DNA from: Zingiber officinale
Taxonomy: Eukaryota; Streptophyta; Magnoliopsida; Zingiberales; Zingiberaceae
Direction of reading: 5' to 3'
DNA length: 64,000 bases
NCBI RefSeq assembly: GCF_018446385.1
Contig: NW_024589855.1
Span: 43,501-107,500 of the forward strand
Shown here: positions 23,801 through 35,515 of the stretch, one piece after another
How the letters are laid out: the number at the start of each line of letters is the position of its first letter
How positions within the stretch are numbered: the first letter of the stretch is position 1
Made by a program: the position numbers and the translations under genes
Notes under the pieces: generated by a model
What the model saw: the letters and a program-made list of their open reading frames with translations, nothing else
What the model was told of the DNA's origin: nothing
Database searches by the model: none

Positions 23801-26800
23801 CATTATTTTGATCATCCAATCTTTGATATGCAATAAGGTCTATAGCCTTAAAAGCAACAATAATAACACTGTCTGACCTATCTTTGAGTAGGGCTGGAAA
23901 CAATCCAATTTGCTCTGAACATTATCTTGCACGGGCTCAACTTTACAATTTAGTATCAATCTTGAGAATGAGCCTGATTTAAATATGATATTCAAGTTTA
24001 AGTTCCATTCCCTTAAATTTACTAAGCTGTATGGCAGTTTAAGTTTTGATACTTTGGCCCCCTTAGAGCATCCACCGTCATTGATACCCTCAAGGAGCTC
24101 CTTCAATGTCACGTCAATGCCACGTCAAAAGTAAAAACTTCTCCATTCTCTCCACTATAAAAAAAAACCACTCAACAACTTCTTCGTAGGAGGCACACAT
24201 TTTTTCATTATATAATTCATCTCTCCTTCATATTTTACCATATATATAATTATTTTTTATAAAATATAAGTCTATAAATGGCTAACACCCAGAATAATAT
24301 TAATAATAAAAAAAATACATAAATATTACCATTCATCAAATAAAAAGACATAAATTATAATAATATATAAAAACTAAACTTAAACACATCTACTTCAGAC
24401 CATGTAATTAATTTTTTCAACCATTTTCTCATGTATCCGAAGTTGTCCTGGTGTCATCTCACTAGTATCCTTCATAAGAATTTCATAATCCTTATGAAAG
24501 ATCTCAACTTTTCGCAAAGCCATTTTTTCCATTTGATATTCTTTAATATCTTGTCATTCTTTGTCGAGGATTTGTTCCATTGTGTCGCACTCTCTAACTT
24601 TGGATTTGCCTTCACTCTTTGCTGCCTTTTGCCCTATCGGACGAATGCGGACTTCAGAGTCATCAACATCAACACTCGTATTTGGATTTTGATGTCCTTG
24701 CCTTCTTGTTAGAGGAATGAACAATTGATTGTGGAGCATATTTCTCATATTCTTTGAGAACCCTCCATGCATGCATATACTTGAAATCCCTATTTTTATT
24801 GTTGACTTTTCACATATTCAGTGCATTCTTCAACACATTATCATCACTCTATCTGCTTTGACGATGAGTATACAAATTATTATAGGTTGCAGAAAATTCA
24901 TTTACCATCGGCGCAAACTTATGGTAATGTGATTTTAACACCTGATAGCTTCTCTTCATAATTCCAATTGGCAGATGCTTGTTGTAGTAATCAGCTATAT
25001 GTTTCCAAAAAGCTTGATCCTTCTGGTCATTACCAATGACTGTGTCGGTGTTGATAGTTGCCCATGACTTCGCAAGGACCATGCCTTCATCAAGAGACCA
25101 AAATCGTTTCAAATCATCTTTCTCCAGTTCAACTTCACGCTCTTCTTGTGATGAATGTGGTGGCCACTGAGATGTTGGAACAGACAATGACGTTATAGGT
25201 TCTTTGTCGCTGATAGATGGGTCTTCATTCGAAAACATGACTGGTGGTTGAGGAGGTGAAAATACGAAAGACATAGGAGGCATCCCAAATTGGTTGCTCA
25301 TGGCTGACCAATTTTGGTGTGAATACATACCAAATGGAGTTGGGGTGGTGTTACTCTGAAAAGGGAGCGAAAAATTTTGAGAACTTTGGAAATTTGAGAA
25401 ATTTGGAAGACCTTGTAGAACATATGAAATATTTTGAAAATTTGGACGATATTGCGTGTGAGAGAAAAATTGAGGATATTGGGCATCATAGTTCGGAGGA
25501 ATGTGGATATTTTGAGAAGATGTATTTTCTTCCGTATTTGAAGAATTCAAAAGATTTGTAAAAGAAGCATTGAAATTTTCGTCCATCTCAAATACAAATA
25601 GAAAATGAAAGGATAAAAGAAATAGAGAATGAAGAGATGAATGAAAAAATATGAGTTCGTGGTGTATTTATAGAATTTTTTTTTAATTAAAAAAAATTAA
25701 ATGTTGAACAACGACTATCAAAGTAGCCGTTGTTTAATGTTTATCTTCGTTCAATTAATTTCTTCTCAACCTACCTACTATGTGTACATTATTTTTTAAA
25801 TAACAAATATAAAAGACAATGACAATTTGCGGAGCCACTCCGTCGCTATGGGAGGGAGGTTCCTCCCTCAAGCCACGTCATCAGTGGGTGATGCTTTTAT
25901 CATTGGGAAAGGAATTGGAGTTGGTGTGTAGTGTAAAAGCTCATATTTCATTAAAATTAGAATCAATTCCAAGTTTATAACAGGATTTAACTATCTGTAT
26001 ATGATGTTTTTTATTCATAAGCTTATTAGAGCATCCATGGTCGTGAAATCTCTCCATGAGCTCCTTCGTTATCACATCGGCGCCACGTTAAAAATAAAAA
26101 ACCTCACACATCTCTCCACTATTAAAAAACCTCCCAACAACATCTTTATGGGTCCCACATTTTCTCATAAATTATTATTTTTTAATATTTTATTGTTTAA
26201 ATAAACTAAACTTAAAACATTGATTTAAAAAAAAATAGGGAAGAAGCGGCTCCCTAAGAGCATCCACAGAGGTCGCATTGTGGACATGGCAGGAGGGAAG
26301 GGGAGGGAGCTCCCTTGTTTTCGGGAAGAAGTAGCTCCCAGCTTTGGGAGCCGCTTCTTCCTTCCTTTTTATTATTTTTTTAATTTTTAATTAAAATAAT
26401 TGTTTTAATTTAAATTAAAAATTTTAATATAGTTTTTATTTTAGGTCTTTTATTTTTAATAATGTAATTTGTTTTTTAATCATTAATATTATTTAATAGT
26501 AATTTATCAATTTAAATTTTATTTATATATAAAGTAAAATATAATGAAAAAGTGTGGGACTCATATAGAAGTTGGTTAGAGGTTTTTTTGATAGTGGAGA
26601 GATGTGTGAGATTTTTTACTTTTGACATAGCACATGTGGCAACTAAGAAGTTCATGGAGATGTTCCACGACTGTGGATGCCCTAAACAGGGAGCCGCTTC
26701 TTGTCAGAAATTATGGGAGAGAGCTCCCTCATTAGAGCCACGTAGACAATGGGAGCTCTCCAAGAGCTCCCAATATGGATGCTCTTAGTGAGCTTTTGAA

Positions 26801-27626
26801 CAAGCCTATTTATTTATAAACACAGCAAACGTGGATGAGGGTTCAATTTGGCATCCTCTATGTTGCTCACTTGTTCTACTTGGCTTGTTTAGATGGTGAA
26901 TCAAACATAAAAGCTTAGATCTGCTCATTAAGGTGACAGGCTGAGCTGAGCTTAACAAGCTCTCTTGAGCTCTAGTCAAGTTGTGTGCAAATGGCTTAGC
27001 TGTTTGAAGATCTTAGTATGGTCTATTACTTAACCAATTTTGACACAATAGCAAAAATCCTTTGTGGCCTGGACTTTTGTATTACTACTGATAATTTTCT
27101 ACTCTGTATATTTGCTTCGTTGAGATGGGGCAGTTTTCTTCCAATGTTTTCGAAATGAGCTAGGGCCGCAACTCATGTATACTTAGATCTCACTCGGTAT
27201 GATTATACCTTCCCACAGACCCTGGAAGCTGCTATTAGCAAATTCCTTGGTTTGCCCTTAGCTTTTTTAACTATCTATTGATCTAAAAGCAATGGTTACA
27301 TTGTCAAGTGGTTTATTTTGTTTCAAGAGTTCCCTTATGTGTTTCTCAGGATTATTTAATAAGAAACTCACGATATAAGCTCTGTAGCTCTATTCATTTA
27401 CGTTGATGCAATGACTACCAGTCTTTGGTCATTTGTTTTGCCTGATCATAGCATGAATACCAAAAGGCCACACTATTAACAAATTGGTCGATGCTTGATT
27501 TTCCAGGTGAATGCTGTTTATCAAACCGTCGATGAACGCTATGAGTCACTAAACAAGCGCATAACAGATTTGGAGAATCAGAAGGCTGCAGCAGCAACAG
27601 ATAAAATGCTAGAGGTGTCAGATTAA
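20872..27626 (+). CDS. Small single-pass membrane protein of unknown function, 80 aa
   Basis: Exon 1 is 20872-20994 (41 codons, start gATGGGG) and exon 2 is 27507-27626 (39 codons plus TAA). They are separated by a 6.5-kb phase-0 GT-AG intron (donor cag/gttccc, acceptor ttccag/gtg). The protein begins MGFLFRVRMASFFAGAATAS, has one hydrophobic Ala/Phe-rich segment at about residues 9-28, then a polar stretch with a short coiled-coil-like helix (YESLNKRITDLENQ) and an acidic end. It has the look of small conserved plant membrane proteins of unknown role, but I do not know its function. Both exons are GC-richer than the intron and use sensible codons. The intron is almost filled by transposons described separately. 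The exon pairing rests on phase, splice sites and protein continuity, not on a transcript. Confidence 0.65.
22747..23459 (-). mobile_element. Au-type SINE, split by a hAT element
   Basis: On the minus strand the sequence has the tRNA-related head of the plant Au SINE (A-box-like TGGCGCAACGG near 23440-23450), a B box GGTTCGAATC at 22851-22860, the body phrase gcgaggtccagggaag on the plus strand, and a T-run at the 3' end (A-run at 22747-22755 on plus). A perfect 11-bp target duplication, tttgcaagtta, flanks it (22736-22746 and 23460-23470). Without the 538-bp hAT insertion and its 8-bp duplication it would be about 167 bp, close to full length. Confidence 0.9.
22898..23435. mobile_element. 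hAT-type nonautonomous element inside the SINE
   Basis: The ends are TAGGGGTGACAATT and the inverse of TAAGGGTGGCAATT. The perfect 8-bp duplication tttaccgt (22890-22897 and 23436-23443) is the hAT hallmark. The body is made of degenerate gggtcgggttcaggt-like repeats at both ends with an AT-rich core; no ORF. Confidence 0.9.
23534..23685 (+). mobile_element. Second Au-type SINE, 5'-truncated
   Basis: In sense orientation it carries gtgacc, a decayed B box (gagttcgagtc), tctcttgcaaaatgtaag, and a 3' part matching the Au body in degenerate form. A 13-bp duplication aatgcttat[t/g]ttt flanks it (23521-23533, 23686-23698). The A-box region is absent, so it inserted as a truncated copy. Confidence 0.7.
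24066..25896. mobile_element. PIF/Harbinger-type element carrying only the Myb-like ORF
   Basis: The element is flanked by TTA (24063-24065 and 25897-25899) with imperfect inverted ends, GAGCATCCACCGTCATTGA against AAGCATCACCCACTGATGA. The 1.8-kb interior holds a Myb/SANT-like gene relic on the minus strand and no DDE transposase. It lies in the intron of the 80-aa gene, opposite to transcription. Confidence 0.7.
24402..25586 (-). pseudogene. Harbinger ORF1-like Myb/SANT protein, decayed
   Basis: An open frame of 245 codons (24849-25586) has an Asn/Ser/Pro-rich N-terminus and a trihelix-like Myb/SANT domain (RFWSLDEGMVLAKSWATI, then FWKHIADYYNKHLP and KSHYHKFAP), as in the DNA-binding ORF of PIF/Harbinger elements, often annotated as glutathione S-transferase T3-like. 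Past its stop the homology continues (DDNVLKNALNM, KYMHAWRVLKEYEKYAP, RPIGQKAAK, then a C-terminal helix with MEKMALRKVEIF) through further stops and a frame change down to about 24402. The intact protein would have had roughly 390 residues. It would act with a transposase to bind element ends; here it is inactive or truncated. Confidence 0.75.
26029..26784. mobile_element. Tourist-type MITE (outer)
   Basis: Ends are GAGCATCCATGG and the inverse of GGATGCTC, flanked by TTA at 26026-26028 and 26785-26787. An internal palindrome, aagaagcggctccc and gggagccgcttctt, brackets the nested element. Confidence 0.75.
26258..26682. mobile_element. Tourist-type MITE nested in the previous one
   Basis: Ends are GAGCATCCACAG and the inverse of CTGTGGATGCCC. 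The target duplication is TAA (26255-26257 and 26683-26685). It sits in the loop of the outer element's palindrome. There is no ORF. Confidence 0.75.
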
Positions 27627-28286
27627 CTACGAATTGGCGATGCCTCTTGTTTCTTCATTGTAAGCATAACATGCTAGATTCTTCGAGTTGGGGACGAGCA
27701 AAAGAAGTTGAGAACGATACTCTTGATGCTTTTTGCAATAATGTTAACTGAGCTTTAATTTTTTTTTTAAAAAATCTTCTGGTGTTGCAATTTTTTCTGC
27801 AAACTGTTTCAGTTAACAAACTTCTTCACACGAGTGTTTCTGATCACTGTCACTTGTGTTTGTTCTGTTTTACCATCATCTTATAAATTGTGTTATTTTA
27901 CTGAAACGTGTGAGCAGATTCAACATTCTGTATTACGCATTCCACGTATTTAAGTTTCAAAAATTCAAAAACATATAACACTTTTGTGTTATACCCTTTC
28001 CTTTTTCATATTTAATTGTTTTTATTTAATCTATTCAAAAAATTTATTATTATCAATTTATGTAGTTGAATTTAGATATGAAGACATAAATTCATTTATT
28101 GAGAATTGGAGGAGTATATTCTGTTTGAAATGATTTAAAGTTCATCCGACTATCATACTCATTAACTAACAACCATTCATAAGATTATACAATTTATGTA
28201 GATCCATCAATTAAATTCGTCCCGACTTGTAAGAGTATATTAATTTTTGATTTCAAGTGATCTGAATATTTTATAATAATGATATT
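27627..28286. other. 3' untranslated region and AT-rich spacer
   Basis: Probable 3' UTR of the small membrane-protein gene to about 27800, then AT-rich DNA without recognised features up to the next LTR. Confidence 0.4.
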
Positions 28287-29780
28287 TGATCTTATTTGAA
28301 AGCTGAAAAGATGGAACGATCGAAATGATGTGATTGGAATGTTGATCGAACCGTCATGACCCGGAGGGAGAAGGGGGTGAGCTGTCATCTGGGTTGACTA
28401 AGTCGTCAGAAGGCTTCCGGTTAGCACTACCTGCAAACAACAACTGGATTGCCCCGGTCTTTGACACTCCGATGCTTGAGGTAGGTCCCAAAAATATGTA
28501 AGGAGCCAGATAAATAGTAGAGTAATAAAATACGTGAAGAATAAGCATAGGGAACATACCTTATCCTATGAGGGTACCCTCTGATAGACTGGTGAGTTAG
28601 TCGTAATGTTGATCGAGTCGTTATGACCCCGAAGAGTAGATGAATGTGAGCTGGATGAAGAGCTTGATCTGGAGAGTCGAGGATCGGAGTATAATAGTGG
28701 ATCGTAGGCCGGACCATAATAGTGGCTCGCAGGCTAGAATGTGACAATAGCATGCAAACCCGAATATAATAACGGTGTGAAGGATGAAACACCATGTCGG
28801 CGCGAAGGATAGAACACTGCAATGATACAGAGTCAGAACAGAGTAGCAGCTCAATGACTAGAATAGAATAGACGGCGTGGAGCCGGAAAGGCGGTGTCAA
28901 CGACCAAAAGATAACAAGAAGTCAGATCGGAGCACAATTGTAGCGAGGGCTCGGAGGCCCGATCAACATCGGAGGCATACAACAGTGCGGAATTACACTG
29001 GAGATATTCAGATCTATGTTGGAGATGGCATGTGATGAGGCAACAAAAGAGGCAATGGGTTGTGGCATCTTGTAGGGTTGTGTGGGCTGATCGTAGTGCG
29101 AGGGTAGTGACCCTGGAGCGCCAAGATGGGCTCTCGGCGTTGGAGAGGGCTGAGGGTGGCCAAAGGCGACCGCTAGAGGTGGTGGTGGCCTGACACGAGC
29201 ACTGAGGGGGAGAGGACGAAGCCCTACTCAGGCACCGACGGAGGTGTGGAAAAGGAGGACGACGCATGAGCCCTCGTGGCAGTGGTCGATTGAAGCGGTA
29301 GCGGAGACACTGACAAGCGATGAGGAAGGCGACGAGTACGCACTAGCGGCGGCCTGGTCATGGAAGAGAGGGGGGACGACACGTGTAGCAGGGGAGATCG
29401 TCTCCAGTCTATGGCATCTTGCGCGTGTGAGGGAGCAAGGAAATGGCGCGAGGCGACAGTGTGCCTGAGGCGGTGACGCACATGAGAGGCGACGTGTGTG
29501 GTGGCGGCAAGAAGCTATATGCGCTCTTGTGATGACACGGCTGTTGTGCTGAGGGTAGGCGGTGCTGAATGTGTTTGGCAGCGGCCTCGTCTATTGAGGA
29601 GAAGGCGAAGTGACGGGAGAGGCAGCTTGACATGCGTGTAGCAGAAAAGACGAAGGAAGAAGCCCTCCTTCTTGGCCAAATAACCCTTAAAATGCCAAAG
29701 TACCAAAAAAATATGAAATGATTAAAATGTCCCTCTTGCCCACGTGTCTTCATCCGAATCATCTCCATATCATTATATCA
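28287..29780 (-). repeat. 3' LTR of the array-bearing element
   Basis: Pairs with 32812-34336; shared phrases include tgtcatctgggttgac, taggtcccaaaaatatgtaa and tgcctgag. ORFs predicted inside it on either strand look accidental. Confidence 0.8.
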
Positions 29781-30429
29781 CAAGCCTCTCCTTTAAATCT
29801 AGTCGAAGGAGGCACGAGTCTGACTGACTGGGCAGTCAATCGCAAAGGCCGAATCACACCCGAGTACAGAGTCAGATCACTGGGCTCGTTGTATAACGTC
29901 TTGCCAATAGTTGCGGCAATGCCGAGCGAACGACGTAAGTGATGTCGAGAGAGCGATTGGACAAAAGTCGAACGAGCAATCGAACAATGTTGAGCAGGAG
30001 AGGAGCCTGTGAGTAAAACAAGAGCGGGAGCAAGGCCCGTGAGCCGAGCAGGCGCAGAGCTCATGTGTCGGACGAGCGCAGAGCCTGTGTGCTAAGCAAG
30101 CGACTGAACAAATGTCAAGCAGGCGACCGAGTGAATGTCGAGCGGGCAGCCAAGCGGTGCTGAGTGGGTGATTGAAAGAATGTCGAGCGGGCAGTAAAGT
30201 GGTGTAGAGTGGAGTGGATCCCTAGAGATCGAAGGGCACAAAGCCTGTGTAATCGAAGGCAATCGGGAGCAAGACTCGTAAGCTGAGCAGGTGTGGAGCT
30301 TGAGAAATCAAAGGACACAGAGCCCGTGGGATACTCTACTCCGAGACTAGTAGAGATAGCTTGACCCTGAACTAGGGAGGTTGAGGCCTCAAGAAGATAT
30401 ATTGATAGAGATATTTTGGTCTGAGACTA

Positions 30430-32390
30430 GTAGCGATACTCTGGTCCGAGAGTAGACTTACTTATAGCCTGGTCGAATGGCTCGGGAGTTTGGAATATAA
30501 GCGCGAGGGCAAGCTCGCTTATAACCCGGCTGAACAACCCGGGAGTCTGGAATATAAGCACGAGGGCAAGCTCACTTATAACTCAGTCAAACAACTCAGA
30601 AGTTTGGAATATAAGCGCATGGGCAAGCTCGCTTATAACTCGGTCGAATGGCTCGGGAGTTTAGAATATAAGCATGAGGGGAGTCTCACTTATAACACTG
30701 CTGAACGACTTAGGAGTCTAAAATATAAGCGTGAGAGCATACTCGCTTATAACCTGACTGAATGACTTAGGAGTCTAGAATATGGCACGAGAGCATGCTC
30801 GCTTATAACCCGGTCGAACGGCTTGGGAGTCTGGGACATGGCGTGAGAGCATGCTTGCTTATAACCCGACAGAATGGCTCAGACTCTGGAATATGACGCG
30901 AGAGCATGCTTGCTTATAACTCGACCGAATGGCTCGGAAGTCTGGAATATGGAGCGAGAGCATGTTAGCTTATAATTTGGTTGAATGACTCGGGAGTCTA
31001 GAATATGGTGCAAAAGCATGCTCACTTATAACCCGCCCGAATGGCTTGAGAGTCTAAAATATGGTGCGAGAGCATGCTTGCTTATAACCCGGCTAAATGA
31101 CTCGGGAGTCTGGAATATGGTGTCAGAACATGCTCGCTTATAATCCGGCCAACCAACTCGGGAGTATGAGACATGGCCCGAGAGCATGCTCGCTTATAAC
31201 TCGGTCGAATGACTCGAGAGTCTGGAATATGATGCAAGAGCATGCTCGCTTATAACCAGGCTGAATGACTTGGGAGTCTGGAATATGGCACAAGAGCATG
31301 CTCGCTTATAACTTACTGACCTGCTTGGGAGTTTGAGACTAGGATTGTAAATGAACCAAACGTTCGTAAACAAGCTTAGTGTTTGGCTTGGTAAAAGCTT
31401 GTTTATATTCATTCAATATATATAAGATTAATTAAATAAATAAGTTTAAATAGTTCGTTAAACTAAACAAATAATTTTGAATACATATGTGTTCAGCTCA
31501 TTAATGTTCGTGAATAATGTTCACGAACCATGTTCATTAATAAAACTCTTATCAATATGCTAAATAAATAAAATAAAAAAATAAATAAATAAGTTTGAAT
31601 TATCAAACTCAATAACTAATTAAATAAGTAAAAGTTTTAAATAATCAAACAAGCTCGAATTGAGAGTTTGATAATATCTAAATGAACCAAGCTCGAACCA
31701 AGCTTAAGCTAAGTTTAAATTGAGAGCTCGATAATATCTAAATGAACCAATCTCAAGCAAAGCTTCAAATAAGCTCAAACTCATAAGAAAATAAACGAAG
31801 TCAAGTTTGAACAATCATTTTAAAGGCTTGGTTCATTTTAAGCTTGGCTCGGTTACCTTATCAGACAAGCTTAAACGCCACAAAGCTCTGCTCGACTTGA
31901 CTTGTTTACAACCCTATATGGGACATGGTGCGAGAGTATGCTCGCTTATAACTCGACCGAACGGCTTAGGAGTCTAGGATATAAAGCAAGAGCATGCTTG
32001 CTTATAATCCGATCGAATGGCTTGGGAGTCTGAAATATGGCATGAGAGCTTGCTCGTTTATAACCCGATCAAACAGATCAGGAGTCTGGAATATAGTGAG
32101 AGAGCATGCTTGCTTAAAATCCGGTCGAACGGCTCAGGAGTCTGGAATATGGCGCGAGAGCATGCTCGCTTATAACCCGGTCGAACGGCTCGGGAGTCTG
32201 GAAATGACAGAAAAGCATGCTTGCTTATAACCCAGCTGAATGGCTCGGTTGTCTAAGATATGACGTGAGAGTATGCTCGCTTATAACCCGACCGAATGGC
32301 TCGGGAGTCTCGAATATGGTGCGAGAGCATGCTCGCTTATAACCCGACCGAACAACTCGGGAGTCTGGAAGCTCAATGTATAATCTGAAC
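30430..32390. repeat. Tandem array of a ~57-bp unit
   Basis: About two dozen copies of a unit containing gcttataacccggtcgaacg, gctcgggagtctggaatatg and gcgagagcatgctc, with substitutions. The array is interrupted by a hAT-type element at 31340-31916. The unit holds GCATGC and the near-palindrome cgcttataa. Predicted proteins with repeated EYKREGKLAYN-like text come from the array. Confidence 0.85.
31340..31916. mobile_element. hAT-type nonautonomous element within the array
   Basis: Ends TAGGATTGTAAATGAACC and the inverse of TAGGGTTGTAAACAAGTC; flanks tttgagac (31332-31339) and tatgggac (31917-31924) match at 6 of 8 positions. The interior has repeated aagctcgaac/caagcttaa text and no ORF. 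Confidence 0.7.
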
Positions 32391-32811
32391 GCCTTGGAAA
32401 TACTCTTGTTAGAGACCGATGGTGATGCTCCACTCTGAGACCGATGGCAATAGCTCAACATCGAACGAAGGAGGTGGAGTCTTGCTGATCGACTAAGGAT
32501 CTAATTCGGTCCCTTATCTCCTAAATACCCATGGAGTCAGGGGGAATATAATATAATACGAATCCAACACTTGTGACGCCAAAGGATCTAGAGAATAAGG
32601 GTCTCTTCAGGACGAAGACCAGTAAGCTTCGAGCGCCCCAGTTGACTAAGAATGATGCCTAAGAAATTCCATTTTTCATTTTGTATTGTGGTGGCAATGA
32701 GTTCGTCGAAATCCTCCAAGTTCATGGTGATGGCAAGGAATTTTCCGACGTCCATCTTCACGTTCCAGATCAGACGAAGTTTCCACAGACGATGCCAAAT
32801 ATGATCCTGTT

Positions 32812-34336
32812 TGAAAGATGAGAAGACTGAACGGCTGGAATGATGTGGTAGGAATGTTGATCAAATCGTCATGATTTGAGGGAGAAGGGGGGGGGGGTGA
32901 CCTGTCATCTGGGTTGACCAAGTCGTTAGAAGGCCTCCGGTCAATGCTACCTGCAAACAGCGATTAGGTTGCTCCGGTCCCTAGCACTCGATGTTTGAGA
33001 TAGGTCCCAAAAATATGTAAAGAGATAGATAAATAGTAGAGTAATGAAATATATGAAGAATAAGCATAGGGAACGTATCCTGGCCCGGGGTGCCCTCTGG
33101 TAGACCGGTGAGTTGGTCATAATGCTGATCGAGTCGTCATAACTCAAAAGAGTAGATGAATGTGAGCTGGATGAGGAGCTAAGTCTAGGGAGCTGAGGAC
33201 CATAGCATAACAGTGGCTCGTAGGACGGACCATAATAGTGGCTTGCAGGCTAGAATGTGATAGTAGCATACATACAGATTGGAATATAACAACAATGTGA
33301 AGCCGAAACACCATGTCGACGTGAAGGCCAAAACACAGCAACGATACAGAGCTGGAACAAAGTAGCGGCTTAATTGTCAGAACAGAATAGACGACGTGGA
33401 GCCGAAAAGGTGGTGGCAATGACCGAAATATAACAACAAGTTAGATCATAGCACAACTGCAGCGAGGGCTCGGAGGCCTAATCAACATCAGAGGCATACG
33501 ACAATGCGGAAATACATTGGAGATAGTCAAATCTACGCCGGAGACGACCTGCGGTGAGGCAGCAAGAGAGGTGGTGGGTTGTGGCATTCTAGAGAGCTGC
33601 ATGGGTTGATCGTAGTGCTAGGGTAGCGACCCCGTAGTGCGAGGGTAGCGACCTTAGAGCGTGAGGACATGCCCTCGGCATTGGAGAGGACCGAGGGTCG
33701 CCGAAGGCGGCCGCTGGAGGCAGCGACCGCTAGAGGTGGTAGCAGCTTGATGCGAGCATTGAGGGGGAGAGTACGGAGCCCTACTTAGGCGCCAGTGGAG
33801 GTGTGGAAAAGGAGGACAATGCATGAGCCCTCGTGATAGTTGTCGGTTGAAGCAATAATGGAGACACCGACAAGCGACGAGGAAGGTGACGAGTACCCAG
33901 TGGCGGTGGGCTGATTGTGGGAGGGGGGGGGGGTGCGGTGCATGCAGCAGGGGAGATCGTCTCTAGTCTACGGTGTCTTGCGCGTGTGAGGGAGCAAGGA
34001 GACAAGCGAGGCTACATTGTGCCTGAGGTGGCGGCGCGAATGAGAGGTGGCATGCATGGTGGTGGTAAGAGGCTGTCGACCCTCCTGTGAGGACGTGACT
34101 ATTGTGCTGGGGGTAGGCGGCGCTGACTGCGTTTAGCAGCAACCTCCTTGGCTGAGGAGAAGGCGAAGTGATGGGAGATGTAGCTCAGTGTGCATGCCGC
34201 GAAGAAGATGAAGGAAGATGTCGCCCCTTCTCCTTCTGCCAAAAAAAAAATACTTAAAAAACTAAAGCACCAAAAAAATATAAAATGATCAAAATACCCC
34301 TCCCCCACGTGTCTCCATCTTCATATCACAGTATCA
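32812..34336 (-). repeat. 5' LTR of the array-bearing element
   Basis: Partner of 28287-29780 and immediately followed inward (minus strand) by the primer-type site at about 32790-32811. It contains G runs at about 32887 and 33925. Confidence 0.8.
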
Positions 34337-34809
34337 ATACTTATGGGTCCTAGGACTTTCCTGATTAAAAAAAAAAACTCAACTTTTAAATATTTAGATG
34401 GTGTAGGTTTTATCAGTCAATTTTATCCTCCAAATTATTTTAAATCAAAATCAATATACTCTGTAAAACTTCTTTTATGCCCTTATATTTGAATTTGATA
34501 TCGTAAATTTAGAACAATAAATTTTTACTTAGAGGTTTGATAATTTATTTTACTTAGAGGTTTGATAAAATTTGTCATAAGTTTATTATAAGGTCTATAA
34601 CCACCCATGAATTCCCATAGCTACTCTAATTCGAAGAATATCAAAATTAATTGATGGACTTAAAAAATTTCGAATTATTTTAAATCAAAATCAATATATT
34701 CTTGTAAGCTCTTAATGTATCCATGCCTTAATCTGAATTCGACTGTATCCATATATATTCCTGAAAATCTTATTAATGTATCCATGTCCTAATCTGAATT
34801 TGACCGTGT
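34337..34809. other. AT-rich spacer
   Basis: No gene was seen between the LTR and the 68-bp tandem repeat. Confidence 0.45.
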
Positions 34810-35145
34810 AAATAGAGAACAATTAATTTTCTAATGGATTGAGAAAAATTTAAGTGTGTAAAAAAATTTGACAACGTAAATGAAGAGCAATTAATTTTCT
34901 AATGGATTGAGAAACATTTAAGTGTGGAAAAAAATTTGACAGCGTAAATGAATAACAATTAATTTTCTAATGGATTGAGAAACATTTAAGTGTGGAAAAA
35001 AATTTGACAGCGTAAATGAATAACAATTAATTTTCTAATGGATTGAGAAACATTTAAGTGTGGAAAAAAATTTGACAGCGTAAATGAATAACAATTAATT
35101 TTCTAATGGATTGAGAAACATTTAAGTGCGGAAAAAAATTTGAAC
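34810..35145. repeat. 68-bp tandem repeat, about 4.7 copies
   Basis: The unit contains gtgtggaaaaaaatttgaca, gcgtaaatgaataacaatta and attttctaatggattgagaa. The three central copies are almost identical, the outer ones diverged. Confidence 0.85.
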
Positions 35146-35515
35146 ATGGAAATAAGAGAGAGGTATGAAGGAAAAGAGTCTTAAGAATTTCAAAAGTATT
35201 TGAAATGGATAATACTAAATTTTACTTACATGGTTCAATAAATGTCGTATATATTGCTTGTGAATCTTTTATATTTTTCCGACCTGTTTAATTACTTTGA
35301 CTCTTTTTGATCAACAAGTCGGTTCGGCGATAGTCGATGCATCTGCTCGTTCCCTCTTTACCTATTTACTCATGTTGCCCTCCCCTGCTCGCTCTATCCA
35401 GTTAATTTGCCCCCACCTAATCAATTTTATATCGAACTTGTTATGATCTATTGCATCAATGTATAAACTGCTGCTTTAAATGGATTGATTTATTAGTAGA
35501 AGGAATGTGAGGATA

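Larger units (their letters stand above)
28287..34336 (-). mobile_element. Ty3/Gypsy-like element without pol, carrying a tandem array
   Basis: Long direct repeats 28287-29780 and 32812-34336 start TGATC[T/C]T[A/G]TTTGAAAG and end TATCA; near-matching flanks atatt and atact suggest the target site. On the minus strand a primer-type site (TTTGGCATCGTCTGTGGAAA) abuts the right LTR and a purine tract (AAAGGAGAGGCTTG) abuts the left LTR, giving the orientation. The 3-kb interior has no gag or pol that I recognise. It holds low-complexity CGAGC/GAGCG-rich text, a long tandem array and, next to the primer site, a short frame starting MDVGKFLAITMNLEDF. The LTRs differ much more than those of the 2203 element, so this is older. 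It is a large nonautonomous (LARD-like) element. Confidence 0.8.

Noticed and set aside
30490-30765. A 91-codon frame with repeated EYKREGKLAYN-like units
   Set aside because: It translates the ~57-bp tandem array; unit length and frame drift fit a DNA repeat, not a repeat protein.
34810-35145. CRISPR-like array
   Set aside because: Units are contiguous 68-bp tandem repeats without variable spacers, in plant nuclear DNA.
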